A DNA stretch of 64,000 bases from Lientehia hominis (lineage in GTDB: Bacteria > Bacillota > Clostridia > Lachnospirales > Lachnospiraceae). Of the stretch, positions 25,399 through 33,789 are shown piece after piece. Where the stretch lies: the NCBI RefSeq assembly GCF_021044755.1, contig NZ_JAJNOR010000008.1, positions 1-64,000 on the forward strand. The letters run 5' to 3'. A program made the position numbers and the translations under genes. Under the pieces are notes generated by a model. It was given only the letters and a program-made list of their open reading frames with translations, did no database searches and was not told where the DNA came from. Every line of letters begins with the position of its first letter. Positions within the stretch are counted from its first letter, which is position 1.

Positions 25399-26451
25399 TC
25401 ATGATTCACCGGCGGGAATCACGCTGCCCCGTATGATCAGCTCTCCGCTCACAAGAATCTTGGCGGGAGCCGTTCCCGGATTTTTCAGTTTATAGTGGAG
25501 CAGCTGGACTGCCTGGGCGCCCAGCTCTTTACATGGTACCCGAACGGATGTGAGAGGAGGGGCGCAGATGGCACTGAAAGAAATGTCGTCTATGCCCACG
25601 ATGGAATAATCCTGAGGAAGCCGGCGGCCTTTGTCTTTAAGAGCGCGGCTGCATCCGAGTGCGATCATGTCGTTGTCCGCAAGAAGCGCCGCGGGAAGAT
25701 CGGCGCCCTGGTCCAGCAGGCGGCTCATTTCCTGATATGCGCCCGCCATGGAGGGGGTGAGGGAATAGATGCGCTCTTCCGTTTGGGGAAGCCCCAGCCG
25801 GCTGACCGCATTCTGGTAGCCTTGAAAACGGGCGCTGAAGTTGCCGGTGTTCATGGAACTGTGGAGATAGCCGATGTCCCTGTGGCCGAGAGAAAAAAAG
25901 TAGTCCATTGCTTTTTCCACGATCTCCTCATTGTTCATTGTCACACAATTCAGAGAATACCCCGGAGCGGGAGTATCCACCAGGATAATAGGCACGGAAA
26001 GCTTTTCAAAAAACGGCAGGTCATGCGCTTCCAGTTCGGTGCCCAGGACGACAATGCCGTCCAATGGCTCAGAAGAGACCATGCGGTAGATTTCTTCTTT
26101 ATTTTCCGGGCCGAAGGAAGTGATGACGAGGCGATAGCCCAGCTTCCTGCATTCTTCTTCCAGGGAATCGATTATGGAGGAAACGAAATTCCCATTTTCC
26201 TCTACGAGTATCGCGGAATTTTTATATTTCAAAAAACGAATGCTCTTCCGGACAGCAGAAGCTCCGTCTCGGAATCCACCGAAAACCTCTTCCTTCTTTT
26301 CAATTGAATATCCGTATTGTTCCAGCGCCGCAGATATCCTGGCTCTGGTCTCGGTGCTGACCCCTTTTCTGTGATTGATCACAATAGATACGGCTGCCGG
26401 GGAAACTCCCAGCTCCGCCGCGATATCCTTCAGCTTATGTTCTTTTCTCAT
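25399..26451 (-). CDS. LacI-family transcriptional repressor
   Basis: A 350-residue regulator. The N-terminal helix-turn-helix is KLKDIAAELGVSPAAVSIVI with hinge RKGVSTETRARI. The rest is a periplasmic-binding-like sensor domain with the runs GHRDIGYLHSS and FSAICAPPLTSVRVP. Members bind a sugar or sugar phosphate and release palindromic operators. I chose ATG 26451, preceded on its strand by GGAGAG; the longer reading to 26499 would overlap a repeat element. It is divergent from the kinase-isomerase operon, and the palindromes at 26710-26740 and 26876-26890 are the likely binding sites, so it should repress that operon and perhaps itself. Confidence 0.93.
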   Translation of the reverse strand: MRKEHKLKDIAAELGVSPAAVSIVINHRKGVSTETRARISAALEQYGYSIEKKEEVFGGFRDGASAVRKSIRFLKYKNSAILVEENGNFVSSIIDSLEEECRKLGYRLVITSFGPENKEEIYRMVSSEPLDGIVVLGTELEAHDLPFFEKLSVPIILVDTPAPGYSLNCVTMNNEEIVEKAMDYFFSLGHRDIGYLHSSMNTGNFSARFQGYQNAVSRLGLPQTEERIYSLTPSMAGAYQEMSRLLDQGADLPAALLADNDMIALGCSRALKDKGRRLPQDYSIVGIDDISFSAICAPPLTSVRVPCKELGAQAVQLLHYKLKNPGTAPAKILVSGELIIRGSVIPAGES

Positions 26452-26480
26452 ATCTGTGCACTCTCCGATCCCATAAAATA

Positions 26481-26655
26481 AAATACTTTTTGAAATCATT
26501 TTAACTGCTTCTGATTAAGTCCCGGTTAGACACCGGCAAAAGCTTCTGACCGTCACGATTTCGGTTCGCTGGCGGTGCAGAGGCCGTTTTATCTCCGCTC
26601 CGGCAGTACCGCTCACATGTCGACAAGAAATCTTTATGATTTCCTGTCTCCTCTG
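26481..26655 (+). repeat. Truncated copy of the TIR-bounded repeat family (copy C)
   Basis: About 175 bases match the first part of the complete element at 33348, including ACCGTCACGATTTCGGTTCG, CGGCAGTACCGCTCACATGT and AAATCTTTATGATTTCCTGT. The left terminal inverted repeat is degenerate and the right half is missing. It sits between the LacI gene and its divergent target operon. Confidence 0.85.
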
Positions 26656-26709
26656 ATTTGAAAACGTACTGTTTCACTAAATATTATAACATAAATATTA
26701 GAAAAAGGA

Positions 26710-26740
26710 AACTAAAATTTAGAAAATACTAAATATTTAG
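26710..26740. promoter_or_regulatory. LacI-family operators (upstream pair)
   Basis: AACTAAAATTTAGAA (26710-26724) and CTAAATATTTAG (26729-26740, a perfect 12-base palindrome) share the half-site CTAAA/TTTAG with the operator at 26876-26890. A partial half-site, ACTAAATATT, lies at 26676-26685. Their place near the LacI start suggests autoregulation or DNA looping. Confidence 0.65.
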
Positions 26741-26824
26741 AAACAAATACAAGAATGAATATGGAAAATGTGTATAAAGAAAAAAGAAATAAAGGATTAT
26801 AATAATAAAATATGACGGAAAAAC

Positions 26825-26853
26825 TTGACAAGTGCTTAAGAACTTGCTAGTAT
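26825..26853 (+). promoter_or_regulatory. Promoter of the kinase-isomerase operon
   Basis: TTGACA (26825-26830), a 17-base spacer and TAGTAT (26848-26853). Transcription would start near 26860, just before the palindromic operator. Confidence 0.7.
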
Positions 26854-26875
26854 AAAATTAAATTAAGTGGACAGA

Positions 26876-26890
26876 AACTAAATTTTAGTT
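26876..26890. promoter_or_regulatory. Main LacI-family operator
   Basis: AACTAAATTTTAGTT is a 7-1-7 palindrome (AACTAAA, one base, TTTAGTT) placed just downstream of the expected transcription start, a typical repression site. Confidence 0.75.
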
Positions 26891-26915
26891 ATCATGACAA
26901 ATCGGAGGGATTAGA

Positions 26916-28634
26916 ATGAAAAAAATAATCAACGCACCGGAAAACTATGTGGATGAGATGCTGGAGGGCATTTATGTAGCCCATCCTGATTTGGTGACTT
27001 ATGTGAACAATGACCTGCGCTGCCTGGTCACGGCTGATAAAAAGGAAGGAAAAGTAGGGATTGCGACGGGCGGTGGTTCCGGACATCTTCCCCTGTTCCT
27101 GGGCTACGTAGGAAGAGGAATGCTGGATGGCTGCTGTGTGGGTGATGTGTTCCAGTCCCCCAGTTCTGAACAGATGCTGGCAGTTACGAAGTCTATTGAT
27201 TCCGGCGCAGGTGTTCTTTATATTTATGGAAATTATAACGGAGACATTTTTAACTTTGATATGGCGGCCGAGATGGCAGAGTTTGAGGATGGAATTCGGG
27301 TGGAGAGCGTACTGGGAGCCGATGACGTGGCCTCTGGTCCTCTCCCTGGAGACGGCGAGAAGAGCATCCGCCGCGGCGTAGCCGGTATCTTCTTTGTATA
27401 TAAGTGTGCGGGGGCGGCAGCGGACGAGATGATGAGCCTGGATGAAGTAAAGCGTATAGCGGAAAAGGCTGCGGCGAGCGTCCGGACGATGGGAGTAGCT
27501 CTGACACCCTGTATTGTTCCGCGTGTGGGACATCCCGGATTTTCCATCGGTGATGATGAAATGGAGATCGGCATGGGAATCCATGGTGAGACCGGGATCC
27601 GCAGGGGCAAGCTGGAACCCGCGGATGAGATAGTAGAAGAGATGCTGGAAAAGATTCTGGGTGACTTTGATGAAATAGACGGCAGCACTGTAGCTGTTCT
27701 GGTAAACGGACTGGGAGCGACGACCCTGGATGAGCAGTATATTGTAACCAGGAAGATTGACCAGATTCTGAAAGGAAGAAATATTGACGTAAAGAAATAT
27801 TATGTTGGAGAATACGCGACAGCTTTGGAGATGGCCGGTGTCTCCATCTCGATTCTTAAGCTGGACGAGGAGCTGGAGCAGCTTCTGCTCAAGCCCGCGC
27901 AGACTCCCTTCTTCCGTCAGGGAAGCATGAATGAGGAAGGTACTATAAAACGCGCGAAAAAATGTGCTGAGAGCACAACACAAAAGGCTGGAGAAAGTGG
28001 TAATATAGAAAAAGCGGATACGAATATTCTGGCTGATTTTTTAAAGAACGTCAAGGAAATAATGGCGGATAAGAAGGATTATCTGATCGATCTGGACAGC
28101 GTAGTAGGAGACGGAGATCTGGGCCTGACCATGTCCGATGGTTTCGCCGCTGCTTACAAAGCAGTTCATGGAAGCGGAGAAACTGATTCCGGGAAGCTTC
28201 TGTATGCGGCGGGAAAAGCTATGTCGATTGCGGTTCCTTCCACCATGGGCACGTTGATGGCTTCAGGGCTCATGCAGGCGGGGAAACGTCTGAGAGGTAA
28301 GACAGATCTGGGTCTGGCAGAATATGTAGAGCTTTTTGAGGGCTATACAGAAGGAGTCATGAACCTGGGCAAAGCAAAGGTAGGCGATAAAACGTTCCTG
28401 GATGGCATAGTTCCCGCGGTGGAAGCGATGAAAGCGGCCAAGGATGCAGGAAAAAATGTAAAGGAAGCTGCTCATGACGCGAGAGAGGCGGCGGAGAAAG
28501 GCTTTAAGGCTACGACATCCATGGTAGCAGTCCACGGCAGGGCGGCGACCAGAGGAGAGGCTTCCCGGTCACTGCAGGATCCCGGGGCAGCGGTGGCGAT
28601 GCTGATCATGGAAGCATTTGATCAGACAGTCTGA
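26916..28634 (+). CDS. Fused DhaK-DhaL dihydroxyacetone-kinase-like sugar kinase
   Basis: A 572-residue single-chain kinase. The N-terminal DhaK domain (about 1-330) has GIATGGGSGHLPLFLGYVG and the substrate-binding histidine His223 in GMGIHGETGI, which in the family forms a hemiaminal bond with the ketose. The C-terminal DhaL domain (about 365-572) has the nucleotide/Mg loop DLDSVVGDGDLGLTM and PSTMGTLMASGL. This layout is that of ATP-dependent DAK enzymes, not of the PTS-dependent split type. DAK homologues act on dihydroxyacetone, erythrulose and other short ketoses. The next gene is a FucI/AraA-like isomerase, so the substrate may be the ketose that enzyme makes (inference). It is under LacI-family control. 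Confidence 0.9.
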   Translation: MKKIINAPENYVDEMLEGIYVAHPDLVTYVNNDLRCLVTADKKEGKVGIATGGGSGHLPLFLGYVGRGMLDGCCVGDVFQSPSSEQMLAVTKSIDSGAGVLYIYGNYNGDIFNFDMAAEMAEFEDGIRVESVLGADDVASGPLPGDGEKSIRRGVAGIFFVYKCAGAAADEMMSLDEVKRIAEKAAASVRTMGVALTPCIVPRVGHPGFSIGDDEMEIGMGIHGETGIRRGKLEPADEIVEEMLEKILGDFDEIDGSTVAVLVNGLGATTLDEQYIVTRKIDQILKGRNIDVKKYYVGEYATALEMAGVSISILKLDEELEQLLLKPAQTPFFRQGSMNEEGTIKRAKKCAESTTQKAGESGNIEKADTNILADFLKNVKEIMADKKDYLIDLDSVVGDGDLGLTMSDGFAAAYKAVHGSGETDSGKLLYAAGKAMSIAVPSTMGTLMASGLMQAGKRLRGKTDLGLAEYVELFEGYTEGVMNLGKAKVGDKTFLDGIVPAVEAMKAAKDAGKNVKEAAHDAREAAEKGFKATTSMVAVHGRAATRGEASRSLQDPGAAVAMLIMEAFDQTV

Positions 28635-28804
28635 CACAGGAGATTGGTTAATACGAAAAGCCAGATGCCGTATGTATCCCACAACCCGGCTGTGAGCCGG
28701 TTTCCAGGAGAAGGAAAAACATAAAATTCAAGTGGGCGGAGGAGACCGGAAAGGCCTCTGCCGCCCTATTGGAAATGACAGAAAAGGAAAGGGAGGAATT
28801 TGCA

Positions 28805-30274
28805 ATGAACAACGTTCCAAACATCAAAATCGGCATTGTGGCCGTAAGCCGTGACTGTTTCCCCATGACCCTGTCGGTCAACAGGAGAAAAGCTGTAGCA
28901 GCGGCATATGAGAAAAAATATGGAGAGATTTTTGAATGTCCTACCTGCGTAGAAGAAGAGCTTGGCATGAGGAAGGCTCTCTCGGAACTGAAAGAGGCAG
29001 GATGCAACGCGCTCGTAGTGTATCTGGGAAACTTCGGTCCTGAAACTCCGGAGACCCTGCTTGCCAAAGAATTTGGCGGACCGGTAATGTTCGTGGCGGC
29101 TGCGGAAGAAACGGGAGATGATCTGGTGGAAGGCCGCGGAGACGCGTACTGCGGGATGCTGAACGCCAGCTACAACCTGAAGCTTCGCGAGGTCAATGCT
29201 TATATTCCTGAATATCCGGTGGGGACAGCGGAAGAATGTGCGGATATGATCTTTGAATTCCTTCCTATAGCGAGAACGGTTGTAGGACTCAGAAATCTGA
29301 AGATTATCTCCTTTGGCCCCAGGCCCAAGGATTTCCTGGCCTGCAATGCGCCCATAAAACGTCTTTATGATCTGGGCGTGGAAATTGAAGAAAATTCCGA
29401 ACTTGATTTATTTGAGTCCTTTAAGCATCATGCAGAGGATGAGAGAATACCCGGCGTGGTAAAAGAGATGGAGGCTGAATTGGGTGCCGGCAATAAAAAG
29501 CCGGGAGTTCTCAGCCGTCTTGCCCAGTATGAACTGACTCTTCTTGATTGGGTAGAGGCGCATAAGGGTTCAAGAGAATTTGTGGCGATCGCCGGAAAAT
29601 GCTGGCCCGCATTCCAGACTCAGTTTGGATTTGTTCCCTGCTATGTGAACAGCCGTCTGACAGCCAGAGGAATACCGGTTTCGTGTGAAGTAGATATATA
29701 TGGCGCGCTGAGTGAGTACATAGGAACTGTTGTGAGCCAGGATACAGTGACCCTTCTGGATATCAACAATACCGTGCCTGATGATATGTATGAAGCAGAG
29801 ATCAAGAAAAAATATGTATATTCTCATAAAGATACTTTCATGGGCTTCCACTGCGGTAACACTTCTTCCGGAAAGCTGGTATCCTGTGAGATGAAGAATC
29901 AGCTTATCATGACCAGAACACTTCCCGAAGAGTCGACTCAGGGAACCCTGGAAGGAGATATCGTGCCCGGCGACATCACATTCTTCCGCCTGCAGAGCAC
30001 AGCGGACAGCAGGCTTCGCGCATATGTGGCACAGGGAGAAGTGCTTCCTGTGGCGACCAGATCTTTTGGAGGAATCGGCATATTTGCGATACCGGAGATG
30101 GGACGCTTCTACCGTCATGTGCTGGTAGAAAAGAACTTCCCTCATCATGGAGCGGTGGCTTTCGGTCATTTTGGCAAGGCGCTGTATAACACATTCCGTT
30201 ATTTGGGAGTGGATGATATTGGATTCAATCAGCCTAAGGGCATGCTGTATCCCAGTGAAAATCCCTTTGCCTGA
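28805..30274 (+). CDS. L-fucose/L-arabinose isomerase-family protein
   Basis: A 489-residue member of the FucI/AraA fold. The expected metal ligands can be read: Glu295 or Asp297 in SCEVDIYGALSEY, Asp319 in LLDINNTV and His349 in FHCGNTSSGKL. These isomerases bind Mn2+ and interconvert aldoses and ketoses. The protein is shorter than FucI (about 590), so the real sugar is unknown. I chose ATG 28805 after GGGAGGAA; a start at 28769 lacks a ribosome binding site. It lies 170 bases after the kinase gene on the same strand and probably in the same operon, which suggests isomerisation followed by phosphorylation. No aldolase or transporter is encoded in between. Confidence 0.85.
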   Translation: MNNVPNIKIGIVAVSRDCFPMTLSVNRRKAVAAAYEKKYGEIFECPTCVEEELGMRKALSELKEAGCNALVVYLGNFGPETPETLLAKEFGGPVMFVAAAEETGDDLVEGRGDAYCGMLNASYNLKLREVNAYIPEYPVGTAEECADMIFEFLPIARTVVGLRNLKIISFGPRPKDFLACNAPIKRLYDLGVEIEENSELDLFESFKHHAEDERIPGVVKEMEAELGAGNKKPGVLSRLAQYELTLLDWVEAHKGSREFVAIAGKCWPAFQTQFGFVPCYVNSRLTARGIPVSCEVDIYGALSEYIGTVVSQDTVTLLDINNTVPDDMYEAEIKKKYVYSHKDTFMGFHCGNTSSGKLVSCEMKNQLIMTRTLPEESTQGTLEGDIVPGDITFFRLQSTADSRLRAYVAQGEVLPVATRSFGGIGIFAIPEMGRFYRHVLVEKNFPHHGAVAFGHFGKALYNTFRYLGVDDIGFNQPKGMLYPSENPFA

Positions 30275-30309
30275 CTGGTAAAACATTCATAAAGGTGGTA
30301 TGATTTCAG

Positions 30310-30345
30310 TACCCTCGGTCTGCATGGAAGTGCAGGCCGGGGGTA
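30310..30345 (+). terminator. Hairpin after the isomerase gene
   Basis: TACCCTCGGTCTGCA pairs with TGCAGGCCGGGGGTA (15 pairs, some G-T) around GGAAG-type loop bases. It lacks a T-run; a repeat element begins right after it. Confidence 0.5.
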
Positions 30346-30351
30346 CGATAG

Positions 30352-30794
30352 TATACCTTTGAAGATCTTTCAAACAAGTTTTCTATGCCTGATTTACCAG
30401 GCAAGAGGAAATCCGCTTCCATCCAGGCAGCTCGCTGGCAGCCGTAACCAGAATCTTTGCGGCCTCCGGTCGGTCCTTTCCAACTGACATGGATAAATTG
30501 ATATTTTTCCATGTCAGATTCCAATAAAAACCTGCATGAAATTCGGTTTTTACCTTCCTGCGGCCGGGAAGATTCTGCAAACGGCCCTGCGGCGCTCGCC
30601 TTACGATGGAACCGGATCGTTCCTCCTGCTTTTTCTTCCGCACCGAAATAAGCGCTCACTTGTTATAAAAGCTATTGAGGCGGCTCATTGCGGCCCCTGC
30701 ATCGCCAGCGAACCGAAATCGTGACGGTCCGGAACTACTGTCGGTGTTTGACTGGAGCTTAATCGGAATTAGCAAAATATATCTTAAAGGTATA
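30352..30794 (-). mobile_element. Complete TIR-bounded repeat element, 443 bp (copy A)
   Basis: Both ends read TATACCTTTRAGAT inward (30352-30366 and the complement of 30780-30794). Read on the minus strand, the first 100 bases after the end match copy B almost perfectly (GCTAATTCCGATTAAGCTCC, ACCGTCACGATTTCGGTTCG), and the last 40 bases match its other end (AGAAAACTTGTTTGAAAGATC). The interior is different and rearranged. There is no transposase gene. It behaves like a miniature inverted-repeat element moved in trans. No other gene is seen between 30275 and 30852; the reading frames inside are not conserved. Confidence 0.8.
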
Positions 30795-30852
30795 CTTTTT
30801 TGGGAATAATAGTAAAGATTTCACTATTTCAGTTAAAGATTGAGGACTGTTT

Positions 30853-31614
30853 ATGAAACGAATTTGTCTGATGGTCCTCCGCCTGTTTTATATTGCGCCC
30901 GTCTGGTTTTTCAAAATATGGAGCTGGGGACGGAATGACAGACATACGGAGGACGAGAAGTTTGCCCTGCTGAAGCGTGTTACGATCCGGGCCAACCGTG
31001 CGGGCCGGGTCGTGATCGAACCTCATGGCCTGGAAAATCTCCCAAAGGATCCAGGTTATATCATGTTCCCCAATCATCAGGGGCTTTTTGACGTGCTGGG
31101 ATTTCTGGAAGCCGCTCCAATGCCTTTTACAGTGGTGATGAAAAAAGAAGTGGAAAATACTTTTTTGCTGAAGCAGGTCCGTCTTCTTTTAAAAGCCCAG
31201 AGCATTGACCGGGAAAATCTGCGGGATTCTCTTCGGGTGATTAACCGGATGACGGAAGAAGTGAAACAGGGCCGCAATTATCTGATATTTGCAGAGGGGA
31301 CCAGAAGCAAAGACGGAAACCATCTGCTCGATTTTAAGGGAGGCAGCTTTAAAAGTGCCATAAATGCCAGATGCCCGATTGTCCCGGTGGCCGTTATTGA
31401 CAGCTACAAAGCGTTTGACACACATTCCATAGAAAAAGTGACCGTGCAGCTCCATTATCTGGAACCTCTTCAGTATGAAGATTATAAAGGAATGCGTTCC
31501 ACAGAGATTGCGAAAACAGTGAGAGGGCGTATTGAGACGGTCATGAAAAAATATGCCGATGACTGGCAGCAGGATGAGAGCTTAGAGGCGGAAAGGAGAG
31601 AGGATCATGGATAA
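30853..31614 (+). CDS. 1-acyl-glycerol-3-phosphate acyltransferase (PlsC family)
   Basis: A 253-residue acyltransferase with an N-terminal hydrophobic segment (LMVLRLFYIAPVWFFKIW). The catalytic box is His75...Asp80 in NHQGLFD, and the substrate box is EGTRSKDG (148-155). It transfers an acyl chain to lysophosphatidate or a related lipid at the membrane. Its stop overlaps the start of the uridine phosphorylase gene by 8 bases, so the two are translated together although no shared pathway is obvious. The start is ATG 30853; the Shine-Dalgarno is weak (GAGGA). The gene begins about 60 bases after the repeat element, which may supply its promoter region. Confidence 0.9.
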   Translation: MKRICLMVLRLFYIAPVWFFKIWSWGRNDRHTEDEKFALLKRVTIRANRAGRVVIEPHGLENLPKDPGYIMFPNHQGLFDVLGFLEAAPMPFTVVMKKEVENTFLLKQVRLLLKAQSIDRENLRDSLRVINRMTEEVKQGRNYLIFAEGTRSKDGNHLLDFKGGSFKSAINARCPIVPVAVIDSYKAFDTHSIEKVTVQLHYLEPLQYEDYKGMRSTEIAKTVRGRIETVMKKYADDWQQDESLEAERREDHG

Positions 31615-32359
31615 AATGTATCATATTGGGTTGGATGACAGCCACGGAGCAAAATATGCGATCCTTCCGGGGGACCCGGGAAGGGTGGAAAAGATTGCAG
31701 GTTATCTGCAGAATCCTGAGTTTCTGGGGCAAAACCGGGAATATACTTCCTGGGTTGGAGAACTGGCCGGAGAACGGATCCTGGTCATGTCCACCGGCAT
31801 GGGGGGACCGTCCACAGCGATTGGTGCAGAGGAACTGTACCAGACGGGAGTCCGGACCATGATTCGTGTTGGAACCTGTGGAGGGATGGCGGAACAGGTG
31901 ATGGGAGGCGACCTGGTGATCGCCAACGGAGCAGTCCGCATGGAAGGCACTTCAAAAGAATATGTGGACATCGCTTTTCCGGCTGTAGCAGATTTCCAGG
32001 TGACGAAGGCACTGGAGCAGGCAGCTATGGATCTGGGCGCCAGATTCCATTTGGGTATTGTCCAGTGCAAGGACAGCTTTTACGGCCAGCACAGTCCGGA
32101 CCGGATGCCTTGTGGAAAAGAACTGGAAGAAAAATGGGATATGTGGATAAAGGCAGGATGCCTGGCGTCGGAGATGGAAAGTGCCGCCTTGTATATCGCA
32201 GCCCAGATCTTAGGGGTCAGAGCAGGCTGCATCCTCAATGTGATCTGGAATCAGGAGAGAAAGAAAAACGGGCTCTCTGACCCCCATTGCCATGATACAT
32301 CATTGGCGATACGGGCAGCAGTACACGCGGTAGAACTTTTAATAGAAAAAGAACGCTGA
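31607..32359 (+). CDS. udp: Uridine phosphorylase-family nucleoside phosphorylase
   Basis: A 250-residue PNP/UDP-family enzyme that cleaves nucleosides with phosphate. The N-terminal GDPGRVEKIA binds phosphate, MIRVGTCGGM contains the conserved RxGTxG phosphate/ribose loop, and SEMESAALY near residue 185 carries the ribose-binding glutamate. These fit uridine phosphorylase best. GAAAGGAGAG precedes ATG 31607 inside the end of the acyltransferase gene. The role is nucleoside salvage. Confidence 0.88.
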   Translation: MDKMYHIGLDDSHGAKYAILPGDPGRVEKIAGYLQNPEFLGQNREYTSWVGELAGERILVMSTGMGGPSTAIGAEELYQTGVRTMIRVGTCGGMAEQVMGGDLVIANGAVRMEGTSKEYVDIAFPAVADFQVTKALEQAAMDLGARFHLGIVQCKDSFYGQHSPDRMPCGKELEEKWDMWIKAGCLASEMESAALYIAAQILGVRAGCILNVIWNQERKKNGLSDPHCHDTSLAIRAAVHAVELLIEKER

Positions 32360-32474
32360 TAAAAAAGAGAAATGAAGACAGTAGACAGTTAACAAATAGG
32401 AGGAGAAACAAAATATTAGACAAATAGAAAAAGATAATTCCGTCATTTTTACTAATATCATTTGTACAAAATGC

Positions 32475-32483
32475 TGATATAAT
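32475..32483 (+). promoter_or_regulatory. Extended -10 promoter of the APH-like gene
   Basis: TGATATAAT (32475-32483) is a full TGn extended -10 box. No good -35 box lies at the usual distance. The gene starts 45 bases further on. Confidence 0.6.
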
Positions 32484-32527
32484 AAAAGTAGAAGAGAAAA
32501 AGTGTTTGGTGGAAATGAGGTGATAGT

Positions 32528-33274
32528 ATGAATGAAAAGATTTTGATCGCATCTGGAAATCACAATGTGTATCGGGAAGGGAATTATACGGTGAAAGTAT
32601 TCCAAAAGGGCTTTCCCAAATCTGAGGTCCTTCGGGAGGCGATGCATATGTCTCTGGTGGAAGGCCTGGGGATGCATGTGCCGGAGCTTCATTCCGTGGG
32701 ACTTACAGAAGACGGGAGCTGGGCGATCACATATGATTATATCGAGGGAAGAACCTTGATGCAGCTGATGGAAGAACATCCGGAAAAGCTGGAAGAATAT
32801 GTGGACGGAATGTTGGACTGCCAGCTGGAGATGTTTGGGAAAAAGGCGCCTCTCCTGAATAATCTGAAGAGTAAAATGAAACGGCAGATTCAGAGTCTGG
32901 ACTGCATCAATGATATCACCAGATATGAGCTTTTAACGAAGTTAAACAGCATGCCGGATCACGCGAAGCTTTGCCATGGGGACTTTTGCCCGTCCAATAT
33001 CATCGTGGGAGAAGACGGCTGGTATATTTTGGACTGGATTCATGCGTCACAGGGAAACGCCAGCGCTGATGTGGCCAGGACATATCTGCTTCTGGCTTTG
33101 CAGAATCTGGATGCGGCGTACTATTATCTGAATCAGTTCTGCGAAAGGACCGGTACGGCGAAGATCTATGTACAGAACTGGCTTCCTTTGGTAGCGGCTG
33201 CTCAGTTGACAAAGAAACGGCCGGAAGAGTCAGAACTACTGCAGTCCTGGCTGAATGTGGTGGATACTGACTAG
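32528..33274 (+). CDS. Aminoglycoside-phosphotransferase-fold kinase, substrate unknown
   Basis: A 248-residue protein of the APH / choline-kinase-like fold. The catalytic loop is HGDFCPSNIIV (His150, Asp152, Asn157) and the metal-binding DxD-like run is ILDWIHASQG. The N-terminal lobe has a short glycine-containing strand and VKVFQKG with a likely ATP-binding lysine. Relatives in gut Firmicutes are usually of unknown small-molecule specificity, and resistance to an aminoglycoside should not be assumed. AATGAGGTGAT lies before ATG 32528. It has its own promoter and terminator. Confidence 0.8.
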   Translation: MNEKILIASGNHNVYREGNYTVKVFQKGFPKSEVLREAMHMSLVEGLGMHVPELHSVGLTEDGSWAITYDYIEGRTLMQLMEEHPEKLEEYVDGMLDCQLEMFGKKAPLLNNLKSKMKRQIQSLDCINDITRYELLTKLNSMPDHAKLCHGDFCPSNIIVGEDGWYILDWIHASQGNASADVARTYLLLALQNLDAAYYYLNQFCERTGTAKIYVQNWLPLVAAAQLTKKRPEESELLQSWLNVVDTD

Positions 33275-33308
33275 ATAAATGATAAAAATGGGATAATGGA
33301 ACAGAGAG

Positions 33309-33346
33309 ACTGCTTTGCGGCTGCTACGCCGCAGGGCAGTTTTTTA
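33309..33346 (+). terminator. Terminator after the APH-like gene
   Basis: ACTGCTTTGCGGC and GCCGCAGGGCAGT form a bulged stem, followed by TTTTTTATT. The repeat element starts two bases later. Confidence 0.88.
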
Positions 33347-33347
33347 T

Positions 33348-33789
33348 TATACCTTTAAGAATCATTTTAGCTAATTCCGATTAAGCTCCAGTCAAACACC
33401 GACAGTAGTTCCGGACCGTCACGATTTCGGTTCGCTGGCGATGCAGGGGCTGCTTTATCTCCGTTCCGGCAGTACCGCTCACATGTCGACAGAAAATCTT
33501 TATGATTTCCTGTCTCCCTTCTCCTGGAAAACACCGGCCGCTGCCCTGCGGCGCTCGCCTTTAGGCCAGCCCGGAATCTTTCTGTCGGTGCCCTGCCTGC
33601 CGCACTATACTGGATAAAATTCATTTCTTAGATTCCAGAAAAGGAGCGGATATCCACACAGCCCGCACGCCTTATGGCGGCGGGCTGCCGTGAGCCGCCC
33701 CAATGACTTTCACAACAAATGAGCGCTTATTTCGGTGCGGAAGAAAGAGCAGGTATAGAAAACTTGTTTGAAAGATCTTTAAAGGTATA
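33348..33789 (+). mobile_element. Complete TIR-bounded repeat element, 442 bp (copy B)
   Basis: The left end TATACCTTTAAGA (33348-33360) is the inverted copy of the right end TCTTTAAAGGTATA (33776-33789). The left 100 bases and right 40 bases match copy A. Internal modules also occur in copies A and D but in other orders or orientations, for example GAGCGCTTATTTCGGTGCGG here near the right end and in A near the left, and CCCTGCGGCGCTCGCC inverted between the two. There is no transposase gene. Apart from this element and the promoter after it, 33275-34023 contains no convincing gene. Confidence 0.85.

Noticed and set aside
30383..30659. Minus-strand small frames of 86-117 codons inside repeat copy A
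   Set aside because: They are not preserved in copies B or C, and the interior of the element is rearranged, so they are unlikely to be genes.
32528..33274. Aminoglycoside resistance gene
   Set aside because: Only the general APH kinase fold is visible; nothing points to an aminoglycoside substrate, so no resistance is claimed.
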